DNA of 49,850 bases from Gammaproteobacteria bacterium. Its GTDB lineage: Bacteria > Pseudomonadota > Gammaproteobacteria > Steroidobacterales > Steroidobacteraceae. The stretch lies in assembly GCA_028870355.1 (NCBI GenBank), contig JAGWPU010000045.1, positions 1 through 49,850 on the forward strand, written 5' to 3'. The translations under genes and the position numbers were made by a program. Positions 18,528 to 26,942 of the stretch are shown here, one piece after another; the first letter of the stretch is position 1; each line of letters begins with the position of its first letter. The notes beneath the pieces were generated by a model. It saw nothing but the letters and a program-made list of their open reading frames with translations. It had not been told where the DNA came from and made no database searches.

Positions 18528-20114
18528 GTGGAGGCGGCACGCTCTCGCGCGCTCGCCGCGACGCTCGCCGTCGTTGCCCTGTCCGTCGCTGCGCTCGCCC
18601 GCGCCGCCGATCGTCCGTGTCCGGCCCCCGCGCACCCGGGCGCGCCGGTCGCGATCGGCACCGCCGAGTGGAATGGCTGGGGTCGCGACGACGGCAACAG
18701 CCGCTATCAGCCGGAGCCCGCGCTGCGCGCAACCGACGTCCCGAAGCTCGCCTTGCGGTGGGCGTACGCGCTCGCGCCGGCGCGGTCCTATGCGCAGCCG
18801 ACGGTCGTCGGCGGACGCGTGTTCGTCACGAGTTCGACGGGCTGGGTCTACTCGCTCGACGCGCGCCGCGGATGCACCTACTGGACCTACGACGCCGCTG
18901 CGCCGATCGATACGCCGGTCGTGATCGGCGCGCTCGGCAAGCCGGTCACGCTGCGACCGCGCTGGCGTCGCTGGCACTGGCAGAAGGCGCACATCCGGGT
19001 GATCGAGCCGCCGAGCGCCGCGATCTTCGGCGATGCGCACGGGACGGTCACCGCGCTCGACGCGAGCCGTGGCACGGTCCTGTGGCGAACCGCGCTCGGC
19101 GATCGCCTGCACGGCGCCGTGAGTGGCGCGCCGGTCGCCGACGACGGGCGCGTGTACGTGCCCGTCGCGTCGCCGAACGGTGGCGCGGGCTCGCTCGTCG
19201 CGCTCGACCTGTCGAGCGGTGCGATCCTCTGGCAGTCCCCGCCGCTGCTCGCCCACGACGCGGCCGCCGGTGAGATGACCGCCCCGACGTCGCCGACGAT
19301 CGATGCGAATCGTCACGCACTCTACGTCGCCATCGGCGACACCGGCACGCTCGTTGCGTTGAACCTTGCCGACGGCACGCTGCGTTGGGTGGGTCAGGGG
19401 CCGCCGTTGCCGGTCGCGACGCCCCCGGCTGCGCCGCGAGCACCGACGCGCGCCGCACGTCGCGGGCACGCGCCGGCGCGCAGGGTGCCGGCCAAGGCCG
19501 GGGCACGGTCGGCGGCTGCCGACCCGCCGATCCTCCAGTCGCTCGCGAACGGCCGTCAGGTGCTGCTCACCGCGAGCGCCGCGGGCGTCGTCGAGGCGTT
19601 CGATCCCGACCGCGGGACCCCGCTGTGGCGTACCCCGGTGCTGTCGGTCGCCGGCGGCGTGGAGTGGAGTCACGCCGCGGACCATCGGAAGGTGTACGTC
19701 TCGGCGGCGAGCCGCGTTCCGCAGGCCGGCCGCGACAATGCGGTGATCGCCGCGATCGACCTCGCGACCGGCGCGCTGCGCTGGCGCAAGGCCGCGCCGC
19801 AGCCGCTGTGCGCGTCCGCGCAGGGCTGCGATCCGGTCCGCGCGCACGCGATCACCGTGATTCCCGGGATCGTCTTCTGCGGCTCGCGCGATGGCCACCT
19901 GCGGGCCTATTCGACGATCGACGGGATGTCGATCTGGGACTTCGATGCGGCGCGCGAGCTGCCGACGGTCAACGACGGTCCGATGCACGGAGGGCCCCTC
20001 GATCGCGACGGGCCGACGATCGTGAACGGCATGGCGTTCGCCGACGCGGTCGATCGTGCGCACGGCGAACCCGCGGCGGGACTGGTGCTCGCGTTCTCGG
20101 TCGATGCCAAATGA
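18528..20114 (+). CDS. secreted PQQ-dehydrogenase-like beta-propeller protein
   Basis: 528 residues from a GTG four bases after gltA; no clear Shine-Dalgarno is visible. Residues 1-27 look like a signal peptide ending ARA-AD. WNGWGRDDGNSRYQP (48-62) and RGCTYWTYDAAAP (114-126) resemble the opening and second blades of quinoprotein dehydrogenases, especially the polyvinyl-alcohol-dehydrogenase branch. Repeated blades include GTVTALDASRGTVLW, GSLVALDLSSGAILW, GVVEAFDPDRGTPLW and AAIDLATGALRW. There is no CxxCH, so no attached cytochrome c domain. Residues about 292-332 are a Pro/Ala/Arg-rich insertion. Whether PQQ is bound is unknown; it could be a structural propeller. It is likely co-expressed with the protease 19 bases downstream. 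Confidence 0.75.
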   Translation: MEAARSRALAATLAVVALSVAALARAADRPCPAPAHPGAPVAIGTAEWNGWGRDDGNSRYQPEPALRATDVPKLALRWAYALAPARSYAQPTVVGGRVFVTSSTGWVYSLDARRGCTYWTYDAAAPIDTPVVIGALGKPVTLRPRWRRWHWQKAHIRVIEPPSAAIFGDAHGTVTALDASRGTVLWRTALGDRLHGAVSGAPVADDGRVYVPVASPNGGAGSLVALDLSSGAILWQSPPLLAHDAAAGEMTAPTSPTIDANRHALYVAIGDTGTLVALNLADGTLRWVGQGPPLPVATPPAAPRAPTRAARRGHAPARRVPAKAGARSAAADPPILQSLANGRQVLLTASAAGVVEAFDPDRGTPLWRTPVLSVAGGVEWSHAADHRKVYVSAASRVPQAGRDNAVIAAIDLATGALRWRKAAPQPLCASAQGCDPVRAHAITVIPGIVFCGSRDGHLRAYSTIDGMSIWDFDAARELPTVNDGPMHGGPLDRDGPTIVNGMAFADAVDRAHGEPAAGLVLAFSVDAK

Positions 20115-20133
20115 TTCCCCCAGGGAGGATTCG

Positions 20134-21678
20134 ATGAAGACCCGCAGCCATGGATTCGCGATCTTCGCGCCGCTGGTGCTCGGCGCGCTGCTTGCGCTCG
20201 CGGCGAGTCGGCAGGCGGTCGCCGCGGCCACCCCGACCGACGTCTCGAACTCCGTCGTGAAGATCTTCGCGACGCTGCGTTATCCGAATCCCTATCGGCC
20301 GTGGACGAAGCAAGGACCGACCGAGATCAGCGCATCCGGGGTCGTGATCGACGGCGATCGCATTCTCACGAATGCACACGTCGTGCTGTATGCGGCCCAG
20401 ATCGAGGTTCAGGGCCACGAGTCGGGCGACAAGATCCCCGCCCACGTGGTCGCGGTCGCGCCGGGGATCGATCTCGCCGTGTTGAAGCTCGACGACCCCG
20501 CGTTCTTCCGCTCCCATCCGCCGCTGCGCTTTGCCGCCGGATTGCCCCACGTGAAGGACAGCGTGCTCGCGTACGGCTTCCCGACCGGTGGATCGTCGCT
20601 GTCGATCACCCAGGGGATCGTCTCGCGAATCGAGTTCGTCCCGTACAACTTCCCGGTCTCGGGCTTGCGGATCCAGATCGACGCGGCGATCAACCCCGGC
20701 AACAGCGGCGGACCGGCCGTCGTCGACGGGCGGATGATCGGTCTCACGTTCAGCCGGCTCGGCAACGCCGAGAACATCGGCTACATCATTCCGAACGAAG
20801 AGATCAATCTCTTCCTCTCCGAGATCCACGACGGTCGCTACGTCGGCAAGCCCGGCATGTACGACGAACTGCAGACGCTGCAGAACCCGGCGCTGCGCGC
20901 GTACCTCAAAGTGGGCCCCTCGGTACACGGCGTGGTGGTCTACCGGCCCTACGCTTCCGATCCGGCCTATCCGTTGAAGCCCTGGGACGTGATCACGCGG
21001 ATCGGCGACACGCCGATCGACGACGAAGGGATGGTGAAGATCCGCGACGATTTGCGCGTCGATTTCCGCTATCTCGTGCAGAAGCTCGCGCGCAACGGGC
21101 GGCTCCCGCTCGAGATCCTCCGTGACGGCACGCCGCGGCAGATCGAACTGCCGGTCGATCCGGGGCGGCATACCCTGGTCCAGAACCTCGAGGGGCGGTA
21201 CCCGCCGTACTTCATCTACGGCCCGCTCGTGTTCTCCAAGGTGTCCTGGCAGTTCCTGGCGTTCCTGCAGAACGCGAACCTCGCCCGGACGATCGGCCTG
21301 ATCGACAGCCCGCTGCTGTCCGCGGCGCTCGACCGGCCGACGCCGCAGCGCAAGGAACTCGTCGTGGTCGCCTCGCCGTTCTTTCCGAGCCAGCTCGCGA
21401 TCGGCTACTCGAATCCGCTCGGATGGGTCGTGTCGGCCGTCAACGGCGTGCGGATAGCCAGCCTCGACCAACTGGTCGCGGTGCTGCGCGACGCGCGCGG
21501 GGAGTTCGTGACCTTCGAGTTCGACCAGAACACCGGTGAGACGCTGGTGTTCCCGAGGCGCGCGATGGTCGCCGCGACCGCGAAGATCCTCCGCGACAAC
21601 GACGTCAGGGCGCAGGGTTCCACGGACACGATGGCCGTGTGGCGGGCGTCGCGACCGCGGACGGCCGCCGGACCCTAG
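20134..21678 (+). CDS. secreted Deg-type serine protease with two PDZ-like regions
   Basis: 514 residues from the ATG at 20,134, which has GGAGG six bases upstream. A signal peptide occupies about 1-31 (AVA-AA). The chymotrypsin-fold triad is His82 (LTNAHVV), Asp113 (GIDLAVLKL) and Ser191 (NPGNSGGP), all intact. After the protease domain (about 35-240) come a PDZ-like region (about 255-350) and a second C-terminal one (about 430-490). QIDAAINPGNSGGP, GYIIP, YFIYGPLVFSKVS and FEFDQNTGETLVF resemble, from memory, the plant Deg9/Deg2 group more than DegP/DegS. Expected in the periplasm. Its stop shares a CTAG with the convergent gene at 21,675. Confidence 0.85.
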   Translation: MKTRSHGFAIFAPLVLGALLALAASRQAVAAATPTDVSNSVVKIFATLRYPNPYRPWTKQGPTEISASGVVIDGDRILTNAHVVLYAAQIEVQGHESGDKIPAHVVAVAPGIDLAVLKLDDPAFFRSHPPLRFAAGLPHVKDSVLAYGFPTGGSSLSITQGIVSRIEFVPYNFPVSGLRIQIDAAINPGNSGGPAVVDGRMIGLTFSRLGNAENIGYIIPNEEINLFLSEIHDGRYVGKPGMYDELQTLQNPALRAYLKVGPSVHGVVVYRPYASDPAYPLKPWDVITRIGDTPIDDEGMVKIRDDLRVDFRYLVQKLARNGRLPLEILRDGTPRQIELPVDPGRHTLVQNLEGRYPPYFIYGPLVFSKVSWQFLAFLQNANLARTIGLIDSPLLSAALDRPTPQRKELVVVASPFFPSQLAIGYSNPLGWVVSAVNGVRIASLDQLVAVLRDARGEFVTFEFDQNTGETLVFPRRAMVAATAKILRDNDVRAQGSTDTMAVWRASRPRTAAGP

Positions 21679-22289
21679 ACCGGCGAGTCGATCAGCGCCG
21701 AGACCTCGCGCGCATCGGCGCGCCGCATCGGTCGGCCGTCGACCGGCGAAGCCGGCGCCTGGCGGATCCCGTCGATCGGGAACACGGTCGCGTCGATCGT
21801 GCGTTCGCCCGCCTGGAAGCGCAGCGCCGGGTAGCTCACGCTCCGATCGGCGTCCATTTTCAAGCGCCGTTCGTGGATCGAGTGCGGTATGCCGATCTCC
21901 ATCAGGCGGATCGCGACCGCCTCGGAGCGGTCCGCGAAGACGTGCAGGTGGATCTCGCTGTGCGGTGTCGCGGTGCCGGAGAGCACCGGCCCGACCAGGC
22001 GGGGCTCGAATTCACCGAGCATCCGCATCGCGTCGAGCGCGGCGCGCCGTTGCTCCTTCAGGCTCGCGCCGTGCGCCGCACCGCCGAACAAGCGCTGGCG
22101 CTCGCGCAGCGCCGCCTCGATTTCCACGTTGCGCGGCAGGACCGCCGCGTCCGTCACGCCGAGCCGTTCCGCCGCCTTGCGCTTCGCCTGACCGTAATCC
22201 TCGATCCCGTGATCGCCGATCCAGCGTGCCGCCTCTTCGGCGAGCATGCGGCGCAGATCCTCGGCGCGCTGGGAAAATCGCTTCGCCAT
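21675..22289 (-). CDS. conserved hypothetical protein, possibly nucleotidyltransferase-like
   Basis: 204 residues from the ATG at 22,289 (MAKRFSQRAEDLRRML). I chose this start because upstream residues in the same frame are Arg/Glu-rich readthrough of the mrcA end. The N-terminal half is helical and charged; the second half has GPVLSGTATPHSEIHLHVFAD, which recalls the G-S/T-x(n)-S-D of nucleotidyltransferase folds, and a strongly conserved-looking tail IRQAPASPVDGRPMRRADAREV. I recall similar uncharacterised proteins in other gammaproteobacteria but no assigned function. It lies 23 bases after mrcA on the same strand and converges on the protease gene. Confidence 0.75.
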   Translation of the reverse strand: MAKRFSQRAEDLRRMLAEEAARWIGDHGIEDYGQAKRKAAERLGVTDAAVLPRNVEIEAALRERQRLFGGAAHGASLKEQRRAALDAMRMLGEFEPRLVGPVLSGTATPHSEIHLHVFADRSEAVAIRLMEIGIPHSIHERRLKMDADRSVSYPALRFQAGERTIDATVFPIDGIRQAPASPVDGRPMRRADAREVSALIDSPV

Positions 22290-22312
22290 CGGGGCGTCGG
22301 ACTCGTTACTCG

Positions 22313-24856
22313 CTAAAAGATCGATTTCTCGGATTCGGCCGGCTTCGCGCTGCCTTTGCCCTGCGGGTTCTCCGGCTTCGGCAGGTTGCCCTCGATGAAT
22401 TTCTCCATGATCGCGTTCGGGTCGTCCGCGCTCGCGAGTAACCCGGTTTCCGGGTTGATCCGCGCGGTCACGATCCCGTTCGGCATCGGCACCCACCGCG
22501 AGGGCACGCCGTCGAGCGCCTGATGCATGAAATAAGTCCAGATCGGTACCGCGGTGCGGCCGCCTTCCTCGCCCGGGCCGAGCGACTGGTCCTGGTCGAA
22601 GCCGACCCAGACGGTCGCGACCAGATCGCCGTTGAAGCCCGAGAACCAGGCGTCGCGGTGGTCGTTCGTGGTGCCCGTCTTGCCGGCGACGTCATCGCGG
22701 TGCAATACGCGTGCGCGGATGCCGGTCCCGTGACGAATCACGTCCTTCATCATGTCGGCGAGCAGGAACGCGATCTGCGGGCGGATCACCTGCGGCGCGA
22801 GATACTGGCCCGGGATCAGGAATCGGCCGTCCGATTGGCCCGTATCGAGATGGGGCGACGGGGTCGCGCCCGCGGCCGCGACCAGCGGCGTCCCCGGGGT
22901 CAGCGGCGTCGCCGGCGGGGCCGGCGCGAGCGGCGGGGTCTCGGACCCGTTCATCCCGAGCGAGCCGAGCGCCTGCGCCGGCGGCAAGGCCTGCTCGCCG
23001 CAGTCGAAGCAGGCGATCGGCGGATCGGCCTGGAACACCGTGTTGCCGTTTGCGTCGACGATCCGGTCGATGAAGTAGGGGCTCACCCGGAAGCCGCCGT
23101 TCGCGAATGGCGCGTACGCCTCGGCGAGCTGCAGCGGCGTCACGTCCGCGGTGCCGAGCGCGAGGGTCAGGTTGTCCGGCAGCTGCGCCTTGCTGAAGCC
23201 GAACCGCGTGACATAGTCGCGCGCGTACTCGCCGCCGATGTCGCGCATCAGGCGCACCGTGACGAGGTTGCGCGAGCGCACCAGCGCGACCCGCAGGCGC
23301 GTCGGCCCGTAGAACTTGTTCGCATCGTTCTTCGGACGCCAGGCTTTCGTATCGGTCGCCCCGCCGAGCACGATCGGTGCGTCGAGGATCACGCTCGCCG
23401 GCGTGTAGCCCTTGTCGAAAGCGGCCGCGTAGATGAACGGCTTGAACGCCGAGCCCGGCTGGCGCTCGGCCTGGGTCGCGCGATTGAAATTGCTCTGGTA
23501 GTAATCGAAACCGCCGTCGAGCGCGGCGATCGCTCCGTCGTGCGGGTCGATCGCGACCAGCGCCGCCTGCGCCTGCGGGACCTGCACGAACTGCAGGTTC
23601 TGCGCGGTCGTACCGACCGTGTAGATCACGTCGCCGCGGTGGAACACGTCCGATGCGGTGCGCGGTGCCGAGCCGACGTTGCCGCCGGCGAGCGCGCGTC
23701 GCGCCCAGTCGAATTTGTCCCAGGTCAGCGTGACCGGGCCCAGGTTCTCGACGAAGATCCGGGCGCTCTTCGCCGCGACGCTCTCGACGACGGCCGGGCG
23801 CAGCCCGCCGACGTCCGGGTACCGGCCGAGCGCGGTGTTCAGCGCGCGGGCATTCGGCACATGCTGCAGGCGCAGGTGCCCGATCGGCCCCCGATAGCCA
23901 TGGCGGCGATCGTATTCCAGCATGCCCGTGCGCAGTGCGACGTCGGCGGCGAGCTGCAGCCGGGAGTCGATCGTCGTGACGACCTTGTATCCGCTGGTGT
24001 AGATCGCGTTACCGTATTTCGCGAGCAATGCCGCGCGAACCATCTCCGCGACGTAAGGCGCCTGCACCTCGCGCGTCGGACCGTGCACGTAGGTCGCCAC
24101 CGGACTCGTGAGCGCGGCGGCGTACTGGGCCTGCGTGATGTAACCGAGATCGCGCATCCGGCCGAGCACGTACGCGCGGCGGATTCGCGCGGCGGTCGGA
24201 TTCACGACCGGGTTGATGTCCGACGGCGCCTTCGGCAATCCCGCGATCATCGCCATTTCGGGCAGGGTGAGCTGATCGAGCGTCTTGCCGTAGTACACCT
24301 CGGCGGCGGCGCCGATCCCGTAGGCGCGCTCGCCGAGGAAGGTCCGGTTCGCGTAGATCGAGAAGATGTCCTGCTTCGAGTACTTCGCGTCCATCAGCAA
24401 CGACAGGTAGATCTCGCTCAGCTTGCGCTTCATGTCGCGGCGCGGCGATAGATAGACGTCGCGCGCGACCTGCATCGTGATCGTGCTGCCGCCCTCGCGC
24501 ACGCCCCCGGCGCGCAGATCCGCGAGCGCCGCGCGCACGATGCCCTCCCAGTCGACCCCGGGGTGCTCGAAGAATCGGTCGTCCTCGGCGGCGAGGAACG
24601 CGTCGATCTGCAGCTTCGGGATCTCCTCGTAGCGCACCGGGATGCGTCGCTGCTCGCCGATCGAGGCGATCAGACGCCCATCGCGCGTGTAGACCCGCAG
24701 CGGCACCTGGAGCTGCACGTCGCGCAGCGTGTCGACGTTCGGCAGGCTCGGTTTCAGGTAGACGTACGCGCAGACGTTCGAGAAAAAGAACAATGCTGCG
24801 GCGCCAACACCGAGGATGCAGATGCGAGATATGAGAACTAGGTATCGTTTGAGCAC
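22313..24856 (-). CDS. mrcA: penicillin-binding protein 1A (bifunctional transglycosylase/transpeptidase)
   Basis: Class A PBP that polymerises and cross-links peptidoglycan at the periplasmic face. From the GTG at 24,856 it is 847 residues: short cytoplasmic tail, membrane anchor (about 8-30), transglycosylase domain with catalytic Glu91 (AAEDDRFFEHPGVD) and GGSTITMQVARD, an inserted OB-like region (about 310-425), then the transpeptidase domain with nucleophile Ser469 (SAFK), the SRN motif and AGKTGTTND. A Pro/Ala-rich insertion lies near residues 640-675. No Shine-Dalgarno precedes the GTG. It is divergent from pilMNOPQ, the usual gammaproteobacterial arrangement. Confidence 0.95.
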   Translation of the reverse strand: MLKRYLVLISRICILGVGAAALFFFSNVCAYVYLKPSLPNVDTLRDVQLQVPLRVYTRDGRLIASIGEQRRIPVRYEEIPKLQIDAFLAAEDDRFFEHPGVDWEGIVRAALADLRAGGVREGGSTITMQVARDVYLSPRRDMKRKLSEIYLSLLMDAKYSKQDIFSIYANRTFLGERAYGIGAAAEVYYGKTLDQLTLPEMAMIAGLPKAPSDINPVVNPTAARIRRAYVLGRMRDLGYITQAQYAAALTSPVATYVHGPTREVQAPYVAEMVRAALLAKYGNAIYTSGYKVVTTIDSRLQLAADVALRTGMLEYDRRHGYRGPIGHLRLQHVPNARALNTALGRYPDVGGLRPAVVESVAAKSARIFVENLGPVTLTWDKFDWARRALAGGNVGSAPRTASDVFHRGDVIYTVGTTAQNLQFVQVPQAQAALVAIDPHDGAIAALDGGFDYYQSNFNRATQAERQPGSAFKPFIYAAAFDKGYTPASVILDAPIVLGGATDTKAWRPKNDANKFYGPTRLRVALVRSRNLVTVRLMRDIGGEYARDYVTRFGFSKAQLPDNLTLALGTADVTPLQLAEAYAPFANGGFRVSPYFIDRIVDANGNTVFQADPPIACFDCGEQALPPAQALGSLGMNGSETPPLAPAPPATPLTPGTPLVAAAGATPSPHLDTGQSDGRFLIPGQYLAPQVIRPQIAFLLADMMKDVIRHGTGIRARVLHRDDVAGKTGTTNDHRDAWFSGFNGDLVATVWVGFDQDQSLGPGEEGGRTAVPIWTYFMHQALDGVPSRWVPMPNGIVTARINPETGLLASADDPNAIMEKFIEGNLPKPENPQGKGSAKPAESEKSIF

Positions 24857-24911
24857 GTAAAACCGTTCTAACTTATTGCCCAGCGGGATTGCGCAAGCAG
24901 TTTACCGCTGG

Positions 24912-25000
24912 TTCGAGGGGCATACTCATCGAAAGGTGGGGACGCAAAGCTTCCGGTCTAAGGGCCGATCGTGCCTAGGACAGCGGGGTTGCCGGGTCTC
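24912..25000 (+). promoter_or_regulatory. cyclic-di-GMP-I (GEMM-I) riboswitch aptamer
   Basis: The plus strand carries the conserved GEMM-I core in order: GGGGCA (24,917-24,922), a hairpin CTCATC-GAAA-GGTGGG with a GNRA tetraloop (24,925-24,940), GACGCAAAGC (24,941-24,950), TCCGGTCTAAG (24,952-24,962), a second stem closing with GCCTAGGAC, and CAGCGGGGTTGCC (24,981-24,993). This matches the Vibrio Vc2 aptamer nearly base for base in the single-stranded core. It points toward pilM, 282 bases downstream, so it should tie type IV pilus assembly genes to c-di-GMP. Whether ligand turns expression on or off cannot be read from sequence. Confidence 0.92.
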
Positions 25001-25281
25001 GAGGTGCCGGGTTCGCGAGATAGCGAACTCGCAGTCGGCGGGACCTGTACGCACCGGCACCCACGTTCTCCTGCGCGGCCATCGCCACCCTCCGACCGAC
25101 TTCGCTCACCTGCGGATGAGACCGCGCCTCCGGGGAGAAGTGCCACCCGTGCGCCGGCCGAGTGCGATTACCGTGAGTACGGTCACGTTCGATTTAACAG
25201 TTTCTTGCTAAGTTCTTGATCCATAGCTAATCTGATGCACAAGTTTCGACCTACAAGATACTGACCAAAAAAGGAAAAATC
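25001..25281 (+). promoter_or_regulatory. long untranslated leader between riboswitch and pilM
   Basis: No gene is visible in these 281 bases. Directly after the aptamer is a strong hairpin GGGTTCGC-GAGATA-GCGAACTC (25,009-25,030), without a T tract. A second small hairpin ACCGT-GAGT-ACGGT lies at 25,170-25,183. From about 25,186 to 25,280 the sequence is AT-rich and could hold a separate promoter; the best by eye is TTGCTA (25,205-25,210) with TAATCT 17 bases on, a weak match. AAGGA (25,271-25,275) is the pilM ribosome-binding site. Confidence 0.5.
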
Positions 25282-26346
25282 GTGTGGTCGTTCGTTAAGC
25301 GGTATCGCCCCCTGCTCGGGCTCGACATCACCACGTCGTCGGTGAAGTTGATCGAGTTGACGCTGGCGGGCGATCAGTATCGGGTCGAGTCCTACGCGGC
25401 GGAACCGACGCCGCACAATGCCATCAACGAAAAGGCGATCGTCGACGCCGAGGCGGTCGGCGAGGCGATCCGGCGTGCGGTCAAGCGTTCCGGCGCGAAG
25501 AGCCGCCTCGCGGCCGTCGCGATCAGCGGCGACGCGGCGATCACCAAAGTGATCCAGATGCCGAAGAATCTCGGCGAGAGCGATCTCGAGGCCCAGGTCG
25601 AGATGCAGGCCGACCAGTACATCCCGTTCCCGATGGAGGAGGTCAGCTACGACTTCCAGGTGATCGGGCCGTCCGAGAAGGACTCGGAGATGGTCGACGT
25701 GCTGCTGGTCGCGACGCGGACCGAGAACGTCGAGCAGCGGCGCGCCGCGGTCCAGGCCTCGGGGCTGACCGCGCAGCTCGTCGACGTCGAGGCGTTCGCG
25801 CTCGAGAACGCGTGCGCGCTGATGCGCCACCAGATGCCCGACGGCGGCATGGATCGCACGATCGCGGTCGTCGATTTCGGTGCGAGCAGCACGACGTTCA
25901 GCGTGTTGCGCGACCTGAAGGTGATCTACACCCGCGATTTCGCGTTCGGCGGGCAACTGCTGACCGAGGAGATCATGCGCACCTACGGCCTCAGCATGGA
26001 AGAGGCGGGGCGAGCGAAGAAGGAGGGCGGCTTGCCGAGCAACTACCAGCCTGAGGTGCTCGATCCGTTCATCGACGACATGACGCAGCAGGTCAGCCGA
26101 TCGCTGCAGTTCTACCTCGCCTCCGGGAGCGGCCGCGCGCAGCCGGACCAGATCCTGATCTGCGGCGGCTGCGCGAACATCGCCGGGGTCGCCGACGTGG
26201 TCTCGAGCCGCGTCGGGGTGCCGGCCGAGAAGGGCGATCCGCTGGGTGCGATGAAAGTGTCGTCGAAGGCCCGGGCGCAGGGCGTGGAGCGTGACGCGAC
26301 GGCGCTGTTGACCGCGTGCGGACTCGCGTTGCGCAGCTTCGACTGA
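25282..26346 (+). CDS. pilM: type IV pilus assembly protein PilM
   Basis: Actin-like cytoplasmic ATP-binding protein of the pilus alignment subcomplex; it binds the N-terminal tail of PilN. From the GTG at 25,282 (AAGGA six bases upstream) it is 354 residues. The first strand LLGLDITTSSVKLIEL is the actin-fold phosphate-1 loop, VVDFGASSTTFSVL is phosphate-2, and LICGGCANIAGV is the adenosine motif. It is the first gene of pilMNOPQ, with the c-di-GMP riboswitch upstream. Confidence 0.96.
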   Translation: MWSFVKRYRPLLGLDITTSSVKLIELTLAGDQYRVESYAAEPTPHNAINEKAIVDAEAVGEAIRRAVKRSGAKSRLAAVAISGDAAITKVIQMPKNLGESDLEAQVEMQADQYIPFPMEEVSYDFQVIGPSEKDSEMVDVLLVATRTENVEQRRAAVQASGLTAQLVDVEAFALENACALMRHQMPDGGMDRTIAVVDFGASSTTFSVLRDLKVIYTRDFAFGGQLLTEEIMRTYGLSMEEAGRAKKEGGLPSNYQPEVLDPFIDDMTQQVSRSLQFYLASGSGRAQPDQILICGGCANIAGVADVVSSRVGVPAEKGDPLGAMKVSSKARAQGVERDATALLTACGLALRSFD

Positions 26347-26354
26347 GGGCCACC

Positions 26355-26942
26355 ATGCCGCGTATCAACCTACTGCCCTGGCGTGAACAGCAACGGACGC
26401 TTCGCCGCAAGGAATTCGCGCTCGCCGCCGGCGCCGCGGTCCTCGGCGCCATCATGTTCGCGCTGCTCGGAAAACTGATCTATGCCGGCCGGATCGACGC
26501 GCAGCTCGCGCGCAACCAGCTGCTGCAGCACGAGATCCACAAGCTCGACCTGAAGATTGCCGACATCCTGAACCTCGAGGACCGCAAGCAGCGGCTGGTC
26601 GCCCGGATGGAGATCATCGAGAAGCTGCAACGCAGCCGCCCCGAGATCGTCCACCTGTTCGATGCGATCACCCGCGCGGTGCCCGACGGGGTGTACCTGA
26701 CCGCGCTGAGGCAGAACGGTGCGAAACTCGAGATCGACGGCATCGCTCAATCGAGCACCCGGGTCTCGACGCTGATGCGCAACATCGACGCATCGGTGTG
26801 GATGGACGACCCGGTCCTGCAGGTCGTCGAGGCAGCGAAGAGCTCGCCGTCCGGGGGATCGAAGTTCGTGCTGTTCGTGAACACGGTCGCGGCCGGCTCC
26901 GGCGGCGGCAAGAACCAGCGCCATGAGGTCGCGGCGAAATGA
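26355..26942 (+). CDS. pilN: type IV pilus assembly protein PilN
   Basis: Bitopic inner-membrane protein of the pilus alignment complex. I chose the ATG at 26,355 (195 residues) because the protein then begins with MPRINLLPWRE, the conserved tail that docks into PilM; the longer reading overlaps pilM without conservation. A single membrane helix spans about 22-45, followed by a coiled segment and a ferredoxin-like periplasmic domain with VPDGVYLTALRQ. It starts eight bases after pilM and overlaps pilO by four. Confidence 0.94.
   Translation: MPRINLLPWREQQRTLRRKEFALAAGAAVLGAIMFALLGKLIYAGRIDAQLARNQLLQHEIHKLDLKIADILNLEDRKQRLVARMEIIEKLQRSRPEIVHLFDAITRAVPDGVYLTALRQNGAKLEIDGIAQSSTRVSTLMRNIDASVWMDDPVLQVVEAAKSSPSGGSKFVLFVNTVAAGSGGGKNQRHEVAAK

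Noticed and set aside
25009-25030. Hairpin after the riboswitch as an intrinsic terminator
   Set aside because: The stem is strong but no T tract follows, so I do not call it a terminator; it may still belong to the expression platform.
24876-25211. 111-codon plus-strand open frame across the mrcA-pilM gap
   Set aside because: It runs through the riboswitch core, has no ribosome-binding site and no recognisable protein pattern.
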